Shown: positions 9,174-18,025 of the stretch, piece after piece
How the letters are laid out: each line of letters starts with the position of its first letter
Numbering within the stretch: position 1 is the first letter of the stretch
NCBI GenBank assembly: GCA_027490255.1
Contig: JAIXYM010000104.1
Span: 1-64,000 of the forward strand
Direction: 5' to 3'
From: Oxalobacteraceae bacterium
GTDB taxonomy: Bacteria > Pseudomonadota > Gammaproteobacteria > Burkholderiales > Burkholderiaceae_D
Length of the DNA stretch: 64,000 nucleotides
Position numbers and translations under genes: made by a program
The notes under the pieces: model-generated
The model's input: the letters and a program-made list of their open reading frames with translations, nothing else
Databases searched by the model: none
Told to the model about the DNA's origin: nothing

Positions 9174-10184
9174 ATGAAATTTAATCAATTTTTTTCAGCT
9201 GTAAATTCATGCCCATATTGCGCAGATAAAAATGCCGTTGTGTTGTCTGTGGTCGATGGGAAAACCAGAGAAAAATTGATAACAGTTGCGTGCGATGGTT
9301 GTGGTTTGGGCAGGGTGGATCCAATGCCTTCTGAACAGGATTTAGATAAATGGTACAAAGAAAAATACAGACAGTCCTATAAAGGTATAGAAAAGCCGAA
9401 GTTGAAATATGTTCTCAGGGCCGCCAGAAATGCTAGGGAGCGTTTCAACTGGGTTGGCGAAAGCATAAAAATAGATTTAAAAAATTATTTAAAAAATAAT
9501 GTAACTAAGAGCTTGGATATTGGATCAAGTAGCGGAGAGTTTGTTTTTCTGATGAGAAATTTAGGCTTTGATGCAATTGGTATTGAGCCTCATCAGGGTT
9601 ATGCGGATTATGCGATCAAAGAGCATGATTTAAATATATTATCTGGTGCGTTGACTGAAAGAATAAATCTGATCGAAGAAAAATCAATTCACCTAGTAAC
9701 AATGTTTCATGTGCTCGAGCATTTGCCTGATCCAGTTAAATCATTGAGGGAAATCGCAAGGATTTTGAGCCCAGATGGGTACTTGTACATTGAGGTGCCA
9801 AATGCTACGCGCATTACATCGCCTCACTATATGTTTTTCAAAGCTCATGTACTTTACTTCACAAAAAAAACATTGATAAATTTATTAGAAAAATCAAGCT
9901 TCGAAGTTGTGCATAGTAGTGATGAAGATAGCGGTAATCTAAGAGTTATAGCGAAGTTGCATGACGGGTTGGCTGATAACTATGTTTTAGAAACGGCTCA
10001 TAAACATGATTTGATATCTGCCCAAGCGAAAAGAAAATGGTTGCCATACTTATTTAAGCAAATGATCGAGAATAAATTTTTTATTAGAATGCAAAAAAAA
10101 TTCGAAGAAAAAAATACAGCTGCTCGTTATAACAATGGCCCTGATCTTTTGGTTGATGTTTACAAAGATGTGAATTTCCCATAG
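9174..10184 (+). CDS. Class I SAM-dependent methyltransferase with zinc-ribbon-like N-terminus
   Basis: Cytosolic methyltransferase of 336 residues, substrate unknown. An N-terminal metal-binding region has paired cysteines (CPYC near residue 14, CDGCG near residue 40). The SAM-binding core follows: LDIGSSSGEFVFL (motif I) near residue 115, GIEPHQGYADYA, and MFHVLEHLPDPVKSL (motif III). This architecture is common among methyltransferases of polysaccharide or sugar-modification clusters, but no such genes are adjacent. The gene is strikingly AT-rich against the rest of the window, with many AAA/ATA codons, which suggests acquisition by transfer. The ATG follows a run of A with no strong ribosome site. 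Confidence 0.85.
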   Translation: MKFNQFFSAVNSCPYCADKNAVVLSVVDGKTREKLITVACDGCGLGRVDPMPSEQDLDKWYKEKYRQSYKGIEKPKLKYVLRAARNARERFNWVGESIKIDLKNYLKNNVTKSLDIGSSSGEFVFLMRNLGFDAIGIEPHQGYADYAIKEHDLNILSGALTERINLIEEKSIHLVTMFHVLEHLPDPVKSLREIARILSPDGYLYIEVPNATRITSPHYMFFKAHVLYFTKKTLINLLEKSSFEVVHSSDEDSGNLRVIAKLHDGLADNYVLETAHKHDLISAQAKRKWLPYLFKQMIENKFFIRMQKKFEEKNTAARYNNGPDLLVDVYKDVNFP

Positions 10185-10343
10185 GGCCGCCAGTATCTCC
10201 GAGCTTGCATCTCGTGATTCCTTTGGATTGGGGCAATCAAATTCGGTTTTTATTTGAGAGAAAATTCTCAATCTGCCGCTGGGTTTTTACACCGAGGAAA
10301 CCTTAACGGAGTTAAAACTTCTCCCGGTCAACAACGGTAGTTC

Positions 10344-10604
10344 TCAAGTTTGGCCACTACGCAACCATTCGGGACAGACATTGCAAATGTCAGCGACTGT
10401 TTTCATGTTTTGTGAGTCGGGTAATGACTCACCTCCAAGCCACCGATGGATCGCTGTAAGAGATATATTCGAGCTATTATTTTTGCCAACAAAGGCTATG
10501 CGTATTTGGCTCGGACTTTTTGGATCGAGTCCGGCATTTCTTAAACTCAAATGTAGCCGCTGCTTAAATCTCTCTCGTTCTTTGAATGTTAAATGGGCTG
10601 CCAT
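10344..10604 (-). CDS. Small Cro/CI-like helix-turn-helix protein
   Basis: DNA-binding protein of 86 residues resembling phage repressors. The helix-turn-helix reads ISLTAIHRWLGGESLPDS, followed by MKTVADICNVCPEWLRSGQ, the usual end of this small repressor type. The ATG at 10604 is chosen because GGAGG lies 5 nt upstream; an upstream ATG at 10622 lacks this. It is surrounded by other accessory genes but by no phage structural or integrase genes. Target promoters are unknown. Confidence 0.75.
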   Translation of the reverse strand: MAAHLTFKERERFKQRLHLSLRNAGLDPKSPSQIRIAFVGKNNSSNISLTAIHRWLGGESLPDSQNMKTVADICNVCPEWLRSGQT

Positions 10605-10660
10605 ACGAACCTCCGCATGCAAGATAATGTGCTACAAGAAATACGCTGTTGATTAGAAAA

Positions 10661-11491
10661 CTACTGTATGAAGCGAATTCGAATAGATCCAAGATCAATG
10701 CCCGAGGAAACACACGCATACGCTTCGCCCGCGTTGACCTTGACTGGGGGGCAAATTGAGTTAAGTGATATCAGGTCGTGCTGACGGAATGGTGAGCATC
10801 CGTCTATTTGGCACTGCCGTTGAAAAACTTCATATAGCTCACTGATAGATGAAATTGCGACATCAGAACCGGATGCGTAATTAATTAGTTGCGAACCGTC
10901 TTTTCTCACTCTATTTAAACTGAACATGGCGTGATTAACGACATCAGAAAAGTTGCGTTTACGTTTCTCGGAAAGTGTTCTTTCTTCGCCAATAGCAAGC
11001 TGATGTCCCATGCCATTCGAGCAGACTCTGTCTTCAAATGTCCACGCCGTACCTTTGAACGGCACCTGCAGAATCTCAATCGCGAGCGCAGCGCTCTCGA
11101 ACATTTGCGTAAACTGTTCTAGAGACGTAGACATGTCTGGGGCTTGAGAAATTTTTAGTACTACCTTAGGGTGCAGAAAAAGCCGAGAGGAATTGCGCGT
11201 TTTGAACACAAGTTCTTCGTCTTCTACGTACAAAGTTTGATCTGCGTAGTGATGGCCGAGACAGACTCGGGTTTGATCAATGGAGCCTCGCGTGCTTGAT
11301 TCGGAAATTACCTTACGCCCCACGGGATCAAGACCATTTGCAATGTTAAGTGTGTGCAAAGCATCGAGCGTTTGCATCGCGGTCTCGAGTGTCAGACCCA
11401 GCGTCGAGGCTTGTGGTGCTATGGCCTGGCGAGTTGAATCAACTGCCTTTATTGCATGCGCATAGGAATGTAATTTTGATGACAATAGCAT
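10661..11491 (-). CDS. Hydratase/decarboxylase-fold protein (MhpD-like) with lost metal ligands
   Basis: A 276-residue member of the fumarylacetoacetase-fold hydratases, whose known members hydrate 2-oxopent-4-enoate or decarboxylate 2-oxohex-3-enedioate in aromatic degradation. Family features: N-terminal helices with TLGLTLETAMQ, ALAIEILQVPF, VNHAMFSLNRVRKDG, and a C-terminus PPVKVNAGEAYACVSSGIDLGSIRIRF. At the metal site, where relatives read roughly HPRVEAEIAF, this protein reads HPKVVLKISQA, so two Glu ligands are replaced by Val and Lys; the third (AIE) is kept. It may therefore be inactive or have a new role. No aromatic-degradation genes are adjacent. The family call is by motif only. 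Confidence 0.65.
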   Translation of the reverse strand: MLLSSKLHSYAHAIKAVDSTRQAIAPQASTLGLTLETAMQTLDALHTLNIANGLDPVGRKVISESSTRGSIDQTRVCLGHHYADQTLYVEDEELVFKTRNSSRLFLHPKVVLKISQAPDMSTSLEQFTQMFESAALAIEILQVPFKGTAWTFEDRVCSNGMGHQLAIGEERTLSEKRKRNFSDVVNHAMFSLNRVRKDGSQLINYASGSDVAISSISELYEVFQRQCQIDGCSPFRQHDLISLNSICPPVKVNAGEAYACVSSGIDLGSIRIRFIQ

Positions 11492-11692
11492 GTGAGTAAT
11501 CCCAAAGCTGACCGCATTTCAAAAGAGAGGTCCGCCGCTGGTTCGCCAATAAACGAAAATTCACCCAGCGTTTCCTCAGACTGTTGGCTGAAAAGCTTTT
11601 GGTTAAAAGGGGAGGGCTGAAACTTCCGCTGTGAGATCGTCCTCTCGCGACAATAAACTTTCAGCCTCCGCTAAGCTTTCAATAAATTGATG

Positions 11693-11995
11693 TCAGGCTT
11701 TTTTTGCCCAAGCGCTGCACCACCCTTTACCAGCCACTTGCTTCGCCCCAAATAATGGGCAGCCGCCTGCGGCGTCAGACGGTTTTCCTTGATACAGCGC
11801 GCAGTTGGAACACACTTGACCGGCAGCGTATTTCGGAAACTTTTTGGTATCCGTCTTGGTGGCATCCGCCACGTACCCCAGTGCTGTGGCTTGGGGGTCT
11901 TTCTCATCAACCTTGGTCTGTCCCCGGGCCGCCGTGGCCAGCAGCGAACCGCCAGCAGCCAGCGTCATCAAAAAAATGCGACGTGTTGTGCTCAT
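11693..11995 (-). CDS. High-potential iron-sulfur protein (HiPIP), Tat-exported
   Basis: Small periplasmic electron carrier (100 residues) holding one [4Fe-4S] cluster at high potential. The N-terminus has a twin-arginine signal (MSTTRRIFLMTLAAGGSLL). The mature part has the four HiPIP cysteines in the usual pattern: CSNC, GGCPLFG and GKGWCSAW. The ATG at 11995 has GGAGT upstream and places the Tat motif at the N-terminus; the open frame extends further upstream without support. It could serve as electron acceptor or donor for periplasmic oxidases in this genome, but no neighbour defines its partner. Confidence 0.94.
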   Translation of the reverse strand: MSTTRRIFLMTLAAGGSLLATAARGQTKVDEKDPQATALGYVADATKTDTKKFPKYAAGQVCSNCALYQGKPSDAAGGCPLFGAKQVAGKGWCSAWAKKA

Positions 11996-12274
11996 AATGA
12001 CTCCATTTAAAAAACAAGCCTTAAAACAACCGAATTGGCCGCCAACGGCTTGTGTTCTTGGCGCCATAGTGAATGTGTCTACGCCGCCCCGAACCTACGT
12101 CCTCAGGCCTCATTCCGAGGCATGGCAAGGGTGAAAGGCGGCGATCGAACGACGTTGATTTGAGTTCAATTTAAGTACATTACCACAATAAAACAATTCA
12201 TATTGAACTCGATATTGTGAATTTTAGCCTGTTGGTGCATAATATGAACTCATTTCCGACTCAATCTACTGTTA

Positions 12275-13396
12275 ATGAAATCATCCAAGCCAGCAAAACA
12301 GTCTCAGACGGTTCCCCACTCTAGGGAACTAAGCTTTCGGAGCGCTGCCGTGGCACGTATGGCGGGTATGCCAGTGGCGACTCTGCGAATTTGGGAGCAG
12401 CGCTACCAGGCGGTACGCCCCACCACGGCTACTTCTGGCCACCGGCTGTACTCTGCGGCAGATGTCGAACGCGTAACACTGTTGCGCCGGCTGACCGAGT
12501 TGGGGCACGGGATCGGCCTGCTAGCCCCGCTAGACATTGAGCAAATACGCGAAATGATGCGCGCAGAGGCAGTCCTCGGATCGGCCAGCCCGGCTGATGC
12601 TTCGCCTGCCGAAGCGGTAGTGAGGGTGGTAACGGTCGGGCATGCGTTGGCGTATCGCCTGCAACGCTTGGACGAACGCCTGCCCAACGGGATGTTTTTA
12701 CAGCAGTTAGGTGTTTACGGTTCTTTGGTTGACGCTGTGAAGGCTGCTGAACTCTCTCAAGGATCGACTGTTGATCTTCTCCTCTGGCAAGCTGGTAGCG
12801 TTCAATCCGGCGTAGGACCTGAGCTGAGCGCCGCCCAGGCTGCGTGGCGTGCACCTGCAACTGGCGTGGTCTACCGGCACGGCAACGCGGCTGGGCGTGC
12901 GGAGTTGATCAATGCTGGCGCTACATTGCTGCAAGAGCCCGCGGATGATGAGTCATTGGGTCGATGGCTGGCGGCATTAAAGCGCACTCCGTCAGTGGGA
13001 AAAGCAGACAGCAACGGCGCCGCAATTGGGCATCCAAGCGAAACAGGTCTTCTGCAACGAGTGGTACTGGCTCCCCGATTCGCGGAGACCGCCCTGACTG
13101 AATTTGCCGGCCTGTCATCGGTTTTGGCCTGCGAGTGCCCCGGCCATCTGGCTGAGTTGCTTTTGCAGATTTCCAGTTTTGAAACCTACAGCAGCGAATG
13201 CGCCAATCGGAGCGCGGCAGACGCGCAATTGCATGCTTATTTGCAGCGTGTTGCTGGAACGGCGCGCATGCTGTTCGAGGCGGCCCTTGAACAAGTGGCG
13301 GTTGCCGAGGGCCTGCCGCTACCCGTCAGCCCTCGTGGGAGCTCACTATTCGCAAGTCCCGGTTCCAGCCGAACCCCAGTTGATTCTTCGCTTTGA
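12275..13396 (+). CDS. MerR-family transcriptional regulator with long C-terminal domain
   Basis: Regulator of 373 residues. The N-terminal winged helix-turn-helix is MerR type: FRSAAVARMAGMPVATLRIWEQRY, then SGHRLYSAADVERVTLLRRL. The C-terminal ~250 residues (VVTVGHALAYRLQRL..., and later CECPGHLAELLLQISSFE) lack the His of cobalamin-binding CarH-type relatives, so ligand sensing cannot be assigned. I recall this architecture from Burkholderiales, often near photolyase-type genes, but none is here. The stop overlaps the start of the downstream membrane protein gene. It is divergent from the HiPIP gene, and the AT-rich gap at 12170-12270 probably holds both promoters. Confidence 0.85.
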   Translation: MKSSKPAKQSQTVPHSRELSFRSAAVARMAGMPVATLRIWEQRYQAVRPTTATSGHRLYSAADVERVTLLRRLTELGHGIGLLAPLDIEQIREMMRAEAVLGSASPADASPAEAVVRVVTVGHALAYRLQRLDERLPNGMFLQQLGVYGSLVDAVKAAELSQGSTVDLLLWQAGSVQSGVGPELSAAQAAWRAPATGVVYRHGNAAGRAELINAGATLLQEPADDESLGRWLAALKRTPSVGKADSNGAAIGHPSETGLLQRVVLAPRFAETALTEFAGLSSVLACECPGHLAELLLQISSFETYSSECANRSAADAQLHAYLQRVAGTARMLFEAALEQVAVAEGLPLPVSPRGSSLFASPGSSRTPVDSSL

Positions 13397-13800
13397 GTGC
13401 CTTTGTGATTACCTACTCGCTGGCAGTCCTGAGTACAGCCCTGTTGTTTGGAGGCATGGCACTGTATTCCTTTGGTTTCGCAGCCTTTTTATTTGCAGCG
13501 CTACCTGCGTCCTCTGCGGGTGCAACATTGCGCCGCGCGTTTCCTTTGTTTTATTTATTTGTGTTGGTAACGGCAGCACTGGCAACCATCTTGTGGTGGT
13601 CGCATGATTTCACTGCAGCCGCTGTTATGGCCGCTATTGTCATCACTACAGTGCCGCTAAGGCAGGTGCTAATGCCAGCGATAAACCGTGCCACTGACTC
13701 TGGCCAGCGCAGGCGGTTTAAGTGGCTTCACAGCGTCTCTGTCTTGATGACTGTAGGCCATATCAGTGCCACTGGTTGGCTATTGGTTCGCCTATCCTAA
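13393..13800 (+). CDS. DUF4149-like small integral membrane protein
   Basis: Inner-membrane protein of 135 residues with about four hydrophobic helices (residues ~5-35, 48-68, 72-92, 115-133). It resembles the DUF4149/TMEM205-like group. The start is TTG, sharing bases with the upstream TGA (TTGA at 13393-13396), so translation is probably coupled to the MerR gene. Function unknown. No ATG lies at a better position because the first helix begins immediately. Confidence 0.7.
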   Translation: MSAFVITYSLAVLSTALLFGGMALYSFGFAAFLFAALPASSAGATLRRAFPLFYLFVLVTAALATILWWSHDFTAAAVMAAIVITTVPLRQVLMPAINRATDSGQRRRFKWLHSVSVLMTVGHISATGWLLVRLS

Positions 13801-13961
13801 ATCTTGTGCATTTTATGTCCATGTCTTTGGGAAATTCGGATTGAAGACTTGAGTGCTCAGGTGAAGAAATATTGGAATAAAATCAGAAATCTCCGAGTCA
13901 TAAAGATAGCGCCCAGCCTTTGAATTTTCGAGCGTTCGGCTCATGCGACAGCGCGTCTCTA

Positions 13962-15968
13962 TCAGAACCTGTCCCAAAGCTTTCGTACAACATAGGCAGA
14001 TCCTGTTTGACTTAGATGATCGTCGTCAATGTAAAACAAAGCGCCATTTTTTGAGCCATAACACCAATCTTTGTCACACAGCGCCTCGGATAAATCGACT
14101 ACCTTAACTCCCGGTCGCTGAGCCAAGATGTTATCAACCAGACGTTTGAAATCTTTGTTTCGCGATTCAAAATCGTTTCTGCTCACCGCGCATGAATCAG
14201 GACCCTTTGACCTCATCGACAATGGTCGAAAAGTTGAACAACTTCTAATATCAAATCCAAGCTCAGGCACGTCATGCAGGTATGTCACCTTCTTTCCTGC
14301 AGCCAGAAGGGCATCCAGAGTTTGGCTTAAGCCTATGGCAAAAACAGCTTCGTTATTTTTTTCACCTGGCTTTTCCCCTCTGGAATGAAGAACCCAAGTG
14401 CCAAACTGATCTGACTCAACATCGCCAAAACCTTTGGCTGTCGTATACATTGGCCCGCGGCTCGTTAAAATCACTTCATGAAGAGCGGGATCAGCAATAA
14501 TGCGTTCAATCGCCTCAGTTCCCTTTTTTAAGCAGTTTCTGGGATCGCCGCCCTGATCCTGAATGATTACGTTGAGCAGCGGGGGGCAGCCGTCGCTGCC
14601 ACCATAGAGTCCGATGTCTTGCCCCTTGGCGTTGAATCGCTCACGCAGTGCTGCGTAAATCATGAGCGCATGACTATCGCCTATAACTACCACCGATGGA
14701 TTGACGCCTGTTGAGTGGCAGCGAGGACTATCGTATTTCAGGTCGTCGCAATACCATCCCGCGCTTTCCGGAAGATCAAAATTTAGATCAGCTAGCTGCG
14801 CTTTGACTTCCTTGTCAGAGACTCTTCCGGGAAACCCATCCAGCACATAAGTCGTTAAACCCAAGCTCCCGGTAATCATCATCGTAGCGATAAGCCAGCG
14901 GGTTGTAGACTTTGCAGTCCGACCAAATCGAATCGGCCGTTCAATAAAATAATAAGTGAGGCCAGCCAGTACAAAAGCTACCATGACCAAAACTACACTC
15001 GTATATTCGTTGGGTTTAGTGCCTTCAATGATAAAAGCAAACGATAGCAGCGGCCAATGCCAAAGGTACAAAGGAAAGCTGATTAATCCAATACCAACAA
15101 GGAATCGATTTGACAGCAACGTTTGATTCAGCCAAGACTTTTCTCCCGAAAGAATAATCAAGATCGTTCCAATAACAGGGATCAGTACCCATGTCCCCGG
15201 AGAGTGCATGTCCTGGTTGAAAAAGAACATGCCATAAGCAAGCAGCATTAGTCCCAGCAGGGCGAGCCCGTTATCTACTGCCATGGGTGATGCGAGTTTT
15301 ATCTTGAGCGCTTCGAATTCGTTAGCTTTACTTTTTATTAAAAAAGCGAGCATACAGCCCGATAAAAGCTCCCACAGTCGTGAAAGTGGCGAGAAAAAAG
15401 TTGCTGTTTGTGTGGTCTCTGCCATTAATAGATTTAATAGCAGCGACGCCAGAAGCATTGCTCCCGTCGCCTTCTGCAAATTTAGTTTACACCTCAGCGA
15501 CAGCCAGATCATGGCTGGCCATAGCAGATAAAACTGTGCTTCGACGCCCAAACTCCAGAGATGCAGCAGAGGTTTTGCTGTCGTTGCATCATCAAAATAA
15601 CCGCTTTCACTCCAAAAAATGAAATTCGGAATAAAAATAGTGCTTGCTGCAATATGCTTTCCCAAAGCTTGGTACTCGTCAGACAGCAATCCGAACCAGC
15701 CAAAAACTTGGCAGGAACTCAATACAAGAATCAGCGACGGAAACAGCCGTCTACCACGTCTTACAAAGAACTCTCTGTAATTGAAAGTGCTCGCTTCCTG
15801 CTCTTTAATAACGAGTGTGGTGATCAGAAATCCGGAAATAACAAAAAAAATGTCCACTCCGATGAACCCACCAGGCATCAGGGACGGGAAATAATGAAAT
15901 GCAATCACGGCTAAAACGGCGATGGCTCTGAGTCCGTCGATATCCAACCGGTAGACAGATGTTTTCAT
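13962..15968 (-). CDS. OafA/YrhL-type membrane acyltransferase with SGNH domain
   Basis: Protein of 668 residues that probably O-acetylates a surface polysaccharide. The N-terminal acyltransferase-3 domain has YRLDIDGLRAIAVLAVIAFHYF, the FFVISGFLI motif, FFVRRGRRLFPSL, and about ten membrane helices. The C-terminal ~240 residues form a periplasmic SGNH domain with VVVIGDSHALM and the catalytic pair in YIDDDHLSQTGS. I chose ATG 15968 because the family usually starts a few residues before the YR-DIDGLRA motif; alternatives at 15983 and 15998 cannot be excluded. No polysaccharide operon is adjacent, so its acceptor is unknown. Confidence 0.9.
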   Translation of the reverse strand: MKTSVYRLDIDGLRAIAVLAVIAFHYFPSLMPGGFIGVDIFFVISGFLITTLVIKEQEASTFNYREFFVRRGRRLFPSLILVLSSCQVFGWFGLLSDEYQALGKHIAASTIFIPNFIFWSESGYFDDATTAKPLLHLWSLGVEAQFYLLWPAMIWLSLRCKLNLQKATGAMLLASLLLNLLMAETTQTATFFSPLSRLWELLSGCMLAFLIKSKANEFEALKIKLASPMAVDNGLALLGLMLLAYGMFFFNQDMHSPGTWVLIPVIGTILIILSGEKSWLNQTLLSNRFLVGIGLISFPLYLWHWPLLSFAFIIEGTKPNEYTSVVLVMVAFVLAGLTYYFIERPIRFGRTAKSTTRWLIATMMITGSLGLTTYVLDGFPGRVSDKEVKAQLADLNFDLPESAGWYCDDLKYDSPRCHSTGVNPSVVVIGDSHALMIYAALRERFNAKGQDIGLYGGSDGCPPLLNVIIQDQGGDPRNCLKKGTEAIERIIADPALHEVILTSRGPMYTTAKGFGDVESDQFGTWVLHSRGEKPGEKNNEAVFAIGLSQTLDALLAAGKKVTYLHDVPELGFDIRSCSTFRPLSMRSKGPDSCAVSRNDFESRNKDFKRLVDNILAQRPGVKVVDLSEALCDKDWCYGSKNGALFYIDDDHLSQTGSAYVVRKLWDRF

Positions 15969-16204
15969 ATTTTTAATTACCATTCCGTCTGAAGCCATAT
16001 GTGAGGAAATCATAGTGCTTAAGCCGAGTCCCTCTCCGAGTTCACCGGAAAAGCTCAATTGGTTTCAGTGGCCGCTAAGAATATAGTGGTTTTATCACGG
16101 TAGTTTTGCTTGCCGAGGCGGCGAAATGACTGGGTTTTCTTTGTGGATGATGCTGGCAGCCAAAGACCCGGCGTGCATCCTGGCCAAAGTTAGAACCCAA
16201 AAAA

Positions 16205-16229
16205 AACGCCATCCGAAGATGGCGTTTTT
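16205..16229 (-). terminator. Bidirectional intrinsic terminator
   Basis: AACGCCATC / GATGGCGTT, a perfect 9-bp stem with a CGAA loop, flanked by A-run on the left and T-run on the right. On the minus strand it ends the EF-hand gene (stop at 16249). Confidence 0.93.
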
Positions 16230-16248
16230 CATTCAGCCGCGTATCGCG

Positions 16249-16617
16249 TTATTGCTTTGCGAAAAAAGCGCTGATTTCTTTGGCGTCCAAGGTGCCGTCT
16301 TTGTCTGTATCTAACTTATCAAAGGCTTTGGCGATGGCCTTGTTCTTGACTTCTTTTTTGTCGAGTGTACCGTCGCTGTCTTTGTCACCTTTCATCGCGA
16401 GGAAGGTGTTGATCTCAATTTGATCAACCGTGCCATCCTTATCCACGTCAATAGCATCAAAGTTTTTGGCGACGACAGGAATAGCTTTCGCTTCTGTCTT
16501 GTCGAGCGTGCCGTCATTATCCTTGTCGGCGGTCTTTACATTTTTTGCCCAAACACCGTTGGCTGCGAGCAGCGTGGCGGTAGCGAGCAGGGTCATTATT
16601 AGATTTTTTTTCATCAT
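16249..16617 (-). CDS. Secreted EF-hand calcium-binding protein
   Basis: Periplasmic or secreted protein of 122 residues. After a signal peptide (MMKKNLIMTLLATATLLAANGVWA) there are four consecutive EF-hand loops: DKDNDGTLDKTE, DVDKDGTVDQIE, DKDSDGTLDKKE and DTDKDGTLDAKE. All keep the Asp at position 1 and Glu at position 12, so calcium binding is very likely. Its own terminator and the large gap upstream suggest a monocistronic unit. Role unknown: buffering, sensing or adhesion are all possible. Confidence 0.92.
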   Translation of the reverse strand: MMKKNLIMTLLATATLLAANGVWAKNVKTADKDNDGTLDKTEAKAIPVVAKNFDAIDVDKDGTVDQIEINTFLAMKGDKDSDGTLDKKEVKNKAIAKAFDKLDTDKDGTLDAKEISAFFAKQ

Positions 16618-16939
16618 AGCCTCAATAAGAATGGGTCAAAACAATGTACCGCCCCCCAGTTAACGACATTTTTCTTGTCTCGCCAGTGTGTGGCCAGGAT
16701 GCTTGCCTACCCGTGGAATGTCTGCGCTTACGCGGATAGGTGTTGTGTTGCGGTGCAGAAATTATAGCAGCGTGGAAAGAAAGTGTCAGGCAAGCTTTCA
16801 TTGGTGGCGCCCGCTTGATTGCACTGCAAAATTCAGCCACCCAAACGGGGTTAGGGCGCCTGGATGGGTCGAGTTTCCGCAGGCTCCGACGGCTCGCTTG
16901 GGAGAGGGTCTGACTTTCAATTCCACAATCCTTTTCTGC

Positions 16940-16977
16940 CTACATCAATTGAGAATAATTCTCATTTGATGTAGAAT
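16940..16977 (+). promoter_or_regulatory. Fur operator and sigma70 promoter of fbpABC
   Basis: TGAGAAT-A-ATTCTCA (16950-16964) is a perfect 7-1-7 Fur site. It is the core of a 35-bp palindrome (16940-16974) with one mismatched pair; the outer arms are CTACATCAA and TTGATGTAG. A promoter overlaps it: -35 TTGAGA (16949-16954), 17-nt spacer, -10 TAGAAT (16972-16977), start about 16984. Bound Fur would block the -35 directly. The remaining ~330 bases upstream (16618-16939) hold nothing I can identify. Confidence 0.9.
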
Positions 16978-17014
16978 CCAGGCTATCTTTTTTGCCACTA
17001 CTAGCCTGCTCATC

Positions 17015-18019
17015 ATGAAATCATCCCTCCGTCTTTTGAGCGTGTTGATGCTGTCTCTGGCAGCGTTTTCTGGTCACGCGCTGGCTGATACCGTCACGGT
17101 TTATTCCGCCCGCAACGAGCAATTGCTTAAGCCGCTGCTGGACCGCTACACCAAGGAAACCGGCACGGAAATCAAGTTGCTCACCGCCAACGAGGGTGCT
17201 TTGCTGGCGCGCCTCAATGCCGAAGGCCCGAGCACTCCCGCCGATGTGCTGATCACGGTCGATGCCGGCAATCTCTGGCTGGCAGCGCAGCAGGGGCAGT
17301 TGCAGCCGCTGAAGTCTTCGATACTCAGCGCAAATATCCCAGCGCATCTGCGTGACCCCGGCAACCAATGGTTTGGCTTGTCGGTGCGCGCACGCACGAT
17401 CGTCTACAACCCGCAGTCGGTTCGTCCCTCGGATTTATCAACTTATGAAGAACTTGGTAACCCTAAATGGAAGGGCAAGCTCTGTCTGCGCACCAGCAAG
17501 AAGGTTTACAACCAGTCGCTGATTGCAATGATGATGAATGAATTGGGCGAGGCTAAAACAGAAGCTATCGTCAAAAGCTGGGTCGCTAATCTGGCTACCG
17601 ATGTCTTCCCTGATGACACAGCTTTGCTGAAAGCGATTGCCGCAGGCCAGTGTCAGGTTGGTATCGTGAACACGTATTATCTCGGCCGCTTGCTGGTCAA
17701 AGATCCGCAATTTCCAGTGGCGCTTTTCTGGGCTAATCAGAACGGCAGTGGCGCGCATGTGAACGTCTCAGGTGCGGGCGTAACCCGTCATGCGAAGAAT
17801 GTCGCGGGTGCGCAAAAGCTGATCGAGTATTTATCCATGGACGCTGCGCAAAATTTTTATGTGGATGAAGATCTCGAATTCCCCGCCAACCCCAAAGTAA
17901 AAGTCAATTCCATCATCAAGCAATGGGGACCATTCAAGCAAAATCTGTTGAACGTGTCCAAGGCGGGTGAGCTGCAGTCCGCGGCAACGCGACTGATGGA
18001 CCGCGCCGGCTATAAATAA
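17015..18019 (+). CDS. fbpA: Ferric iron ABC transporter, periplasmic binding protein
   Basis: Periplasmic Fe3+-binding protein (334 residues) that feeds the FbpBC permease. The signal peptide ends at GHALA, followed by the family start DTVTVYSARNEQLLKPLLDRY. Further landmarks: ADVLITVDAGNLWLA, the ferric-ligand tyrosine region GIVNTYYLGRL, and SGAGVTRHAKN. It resembles the IdiA/FutA subgroup. It is the first gene of an fbpABC operon (6 nt to fbpB) and lies directly behind a strong Fur box, so it should be derepressed under iron limitation. Confidence 0.95.
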   Translation: MKSSLRLLSVLMLSLAAFSGHALADTVTVYSARNEQLLKPLLDRYTKETGTEIKLLTANEGALLARLNAEGPSTPADVLITVDAGNLWLAAQQGQLQPLKSSILSANIPAHLRDPGNQWFGLSVRARTIVYNPQSVRPSDLSTYEELGNPKWKGKLCLRTSKKVYNQSLIAMMMNELGEAKTEAIVKSWVANLATDVFPDDTALLKAIAAGQCQVGIVNTYYLGRLLVKDPQFPVALFWANQNGSGAHVNVSGAGVTRHAKNVAGAQKLIEYLSMDAAQNFYVDEDLEFPANPKVKVNSIIKQWGPFKQNLLNVSKAGELQSAATRLMDRAGYK

Positions 18020-18025
18020 AACTTT

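Noticed and set aside
10344-10604. Prophage suggested by a Cro/CI-like repressor
   Set aside because: No integrase, structural, lysis or replication genes and no attachment repeats nearby.
12275-13396. Cobalamin-dependent photoreceptor (CarH-like) identity for the MerR protein
   Set aside because: The cobalamin-binding His motif of CarH is not seen in the C-terminal region.
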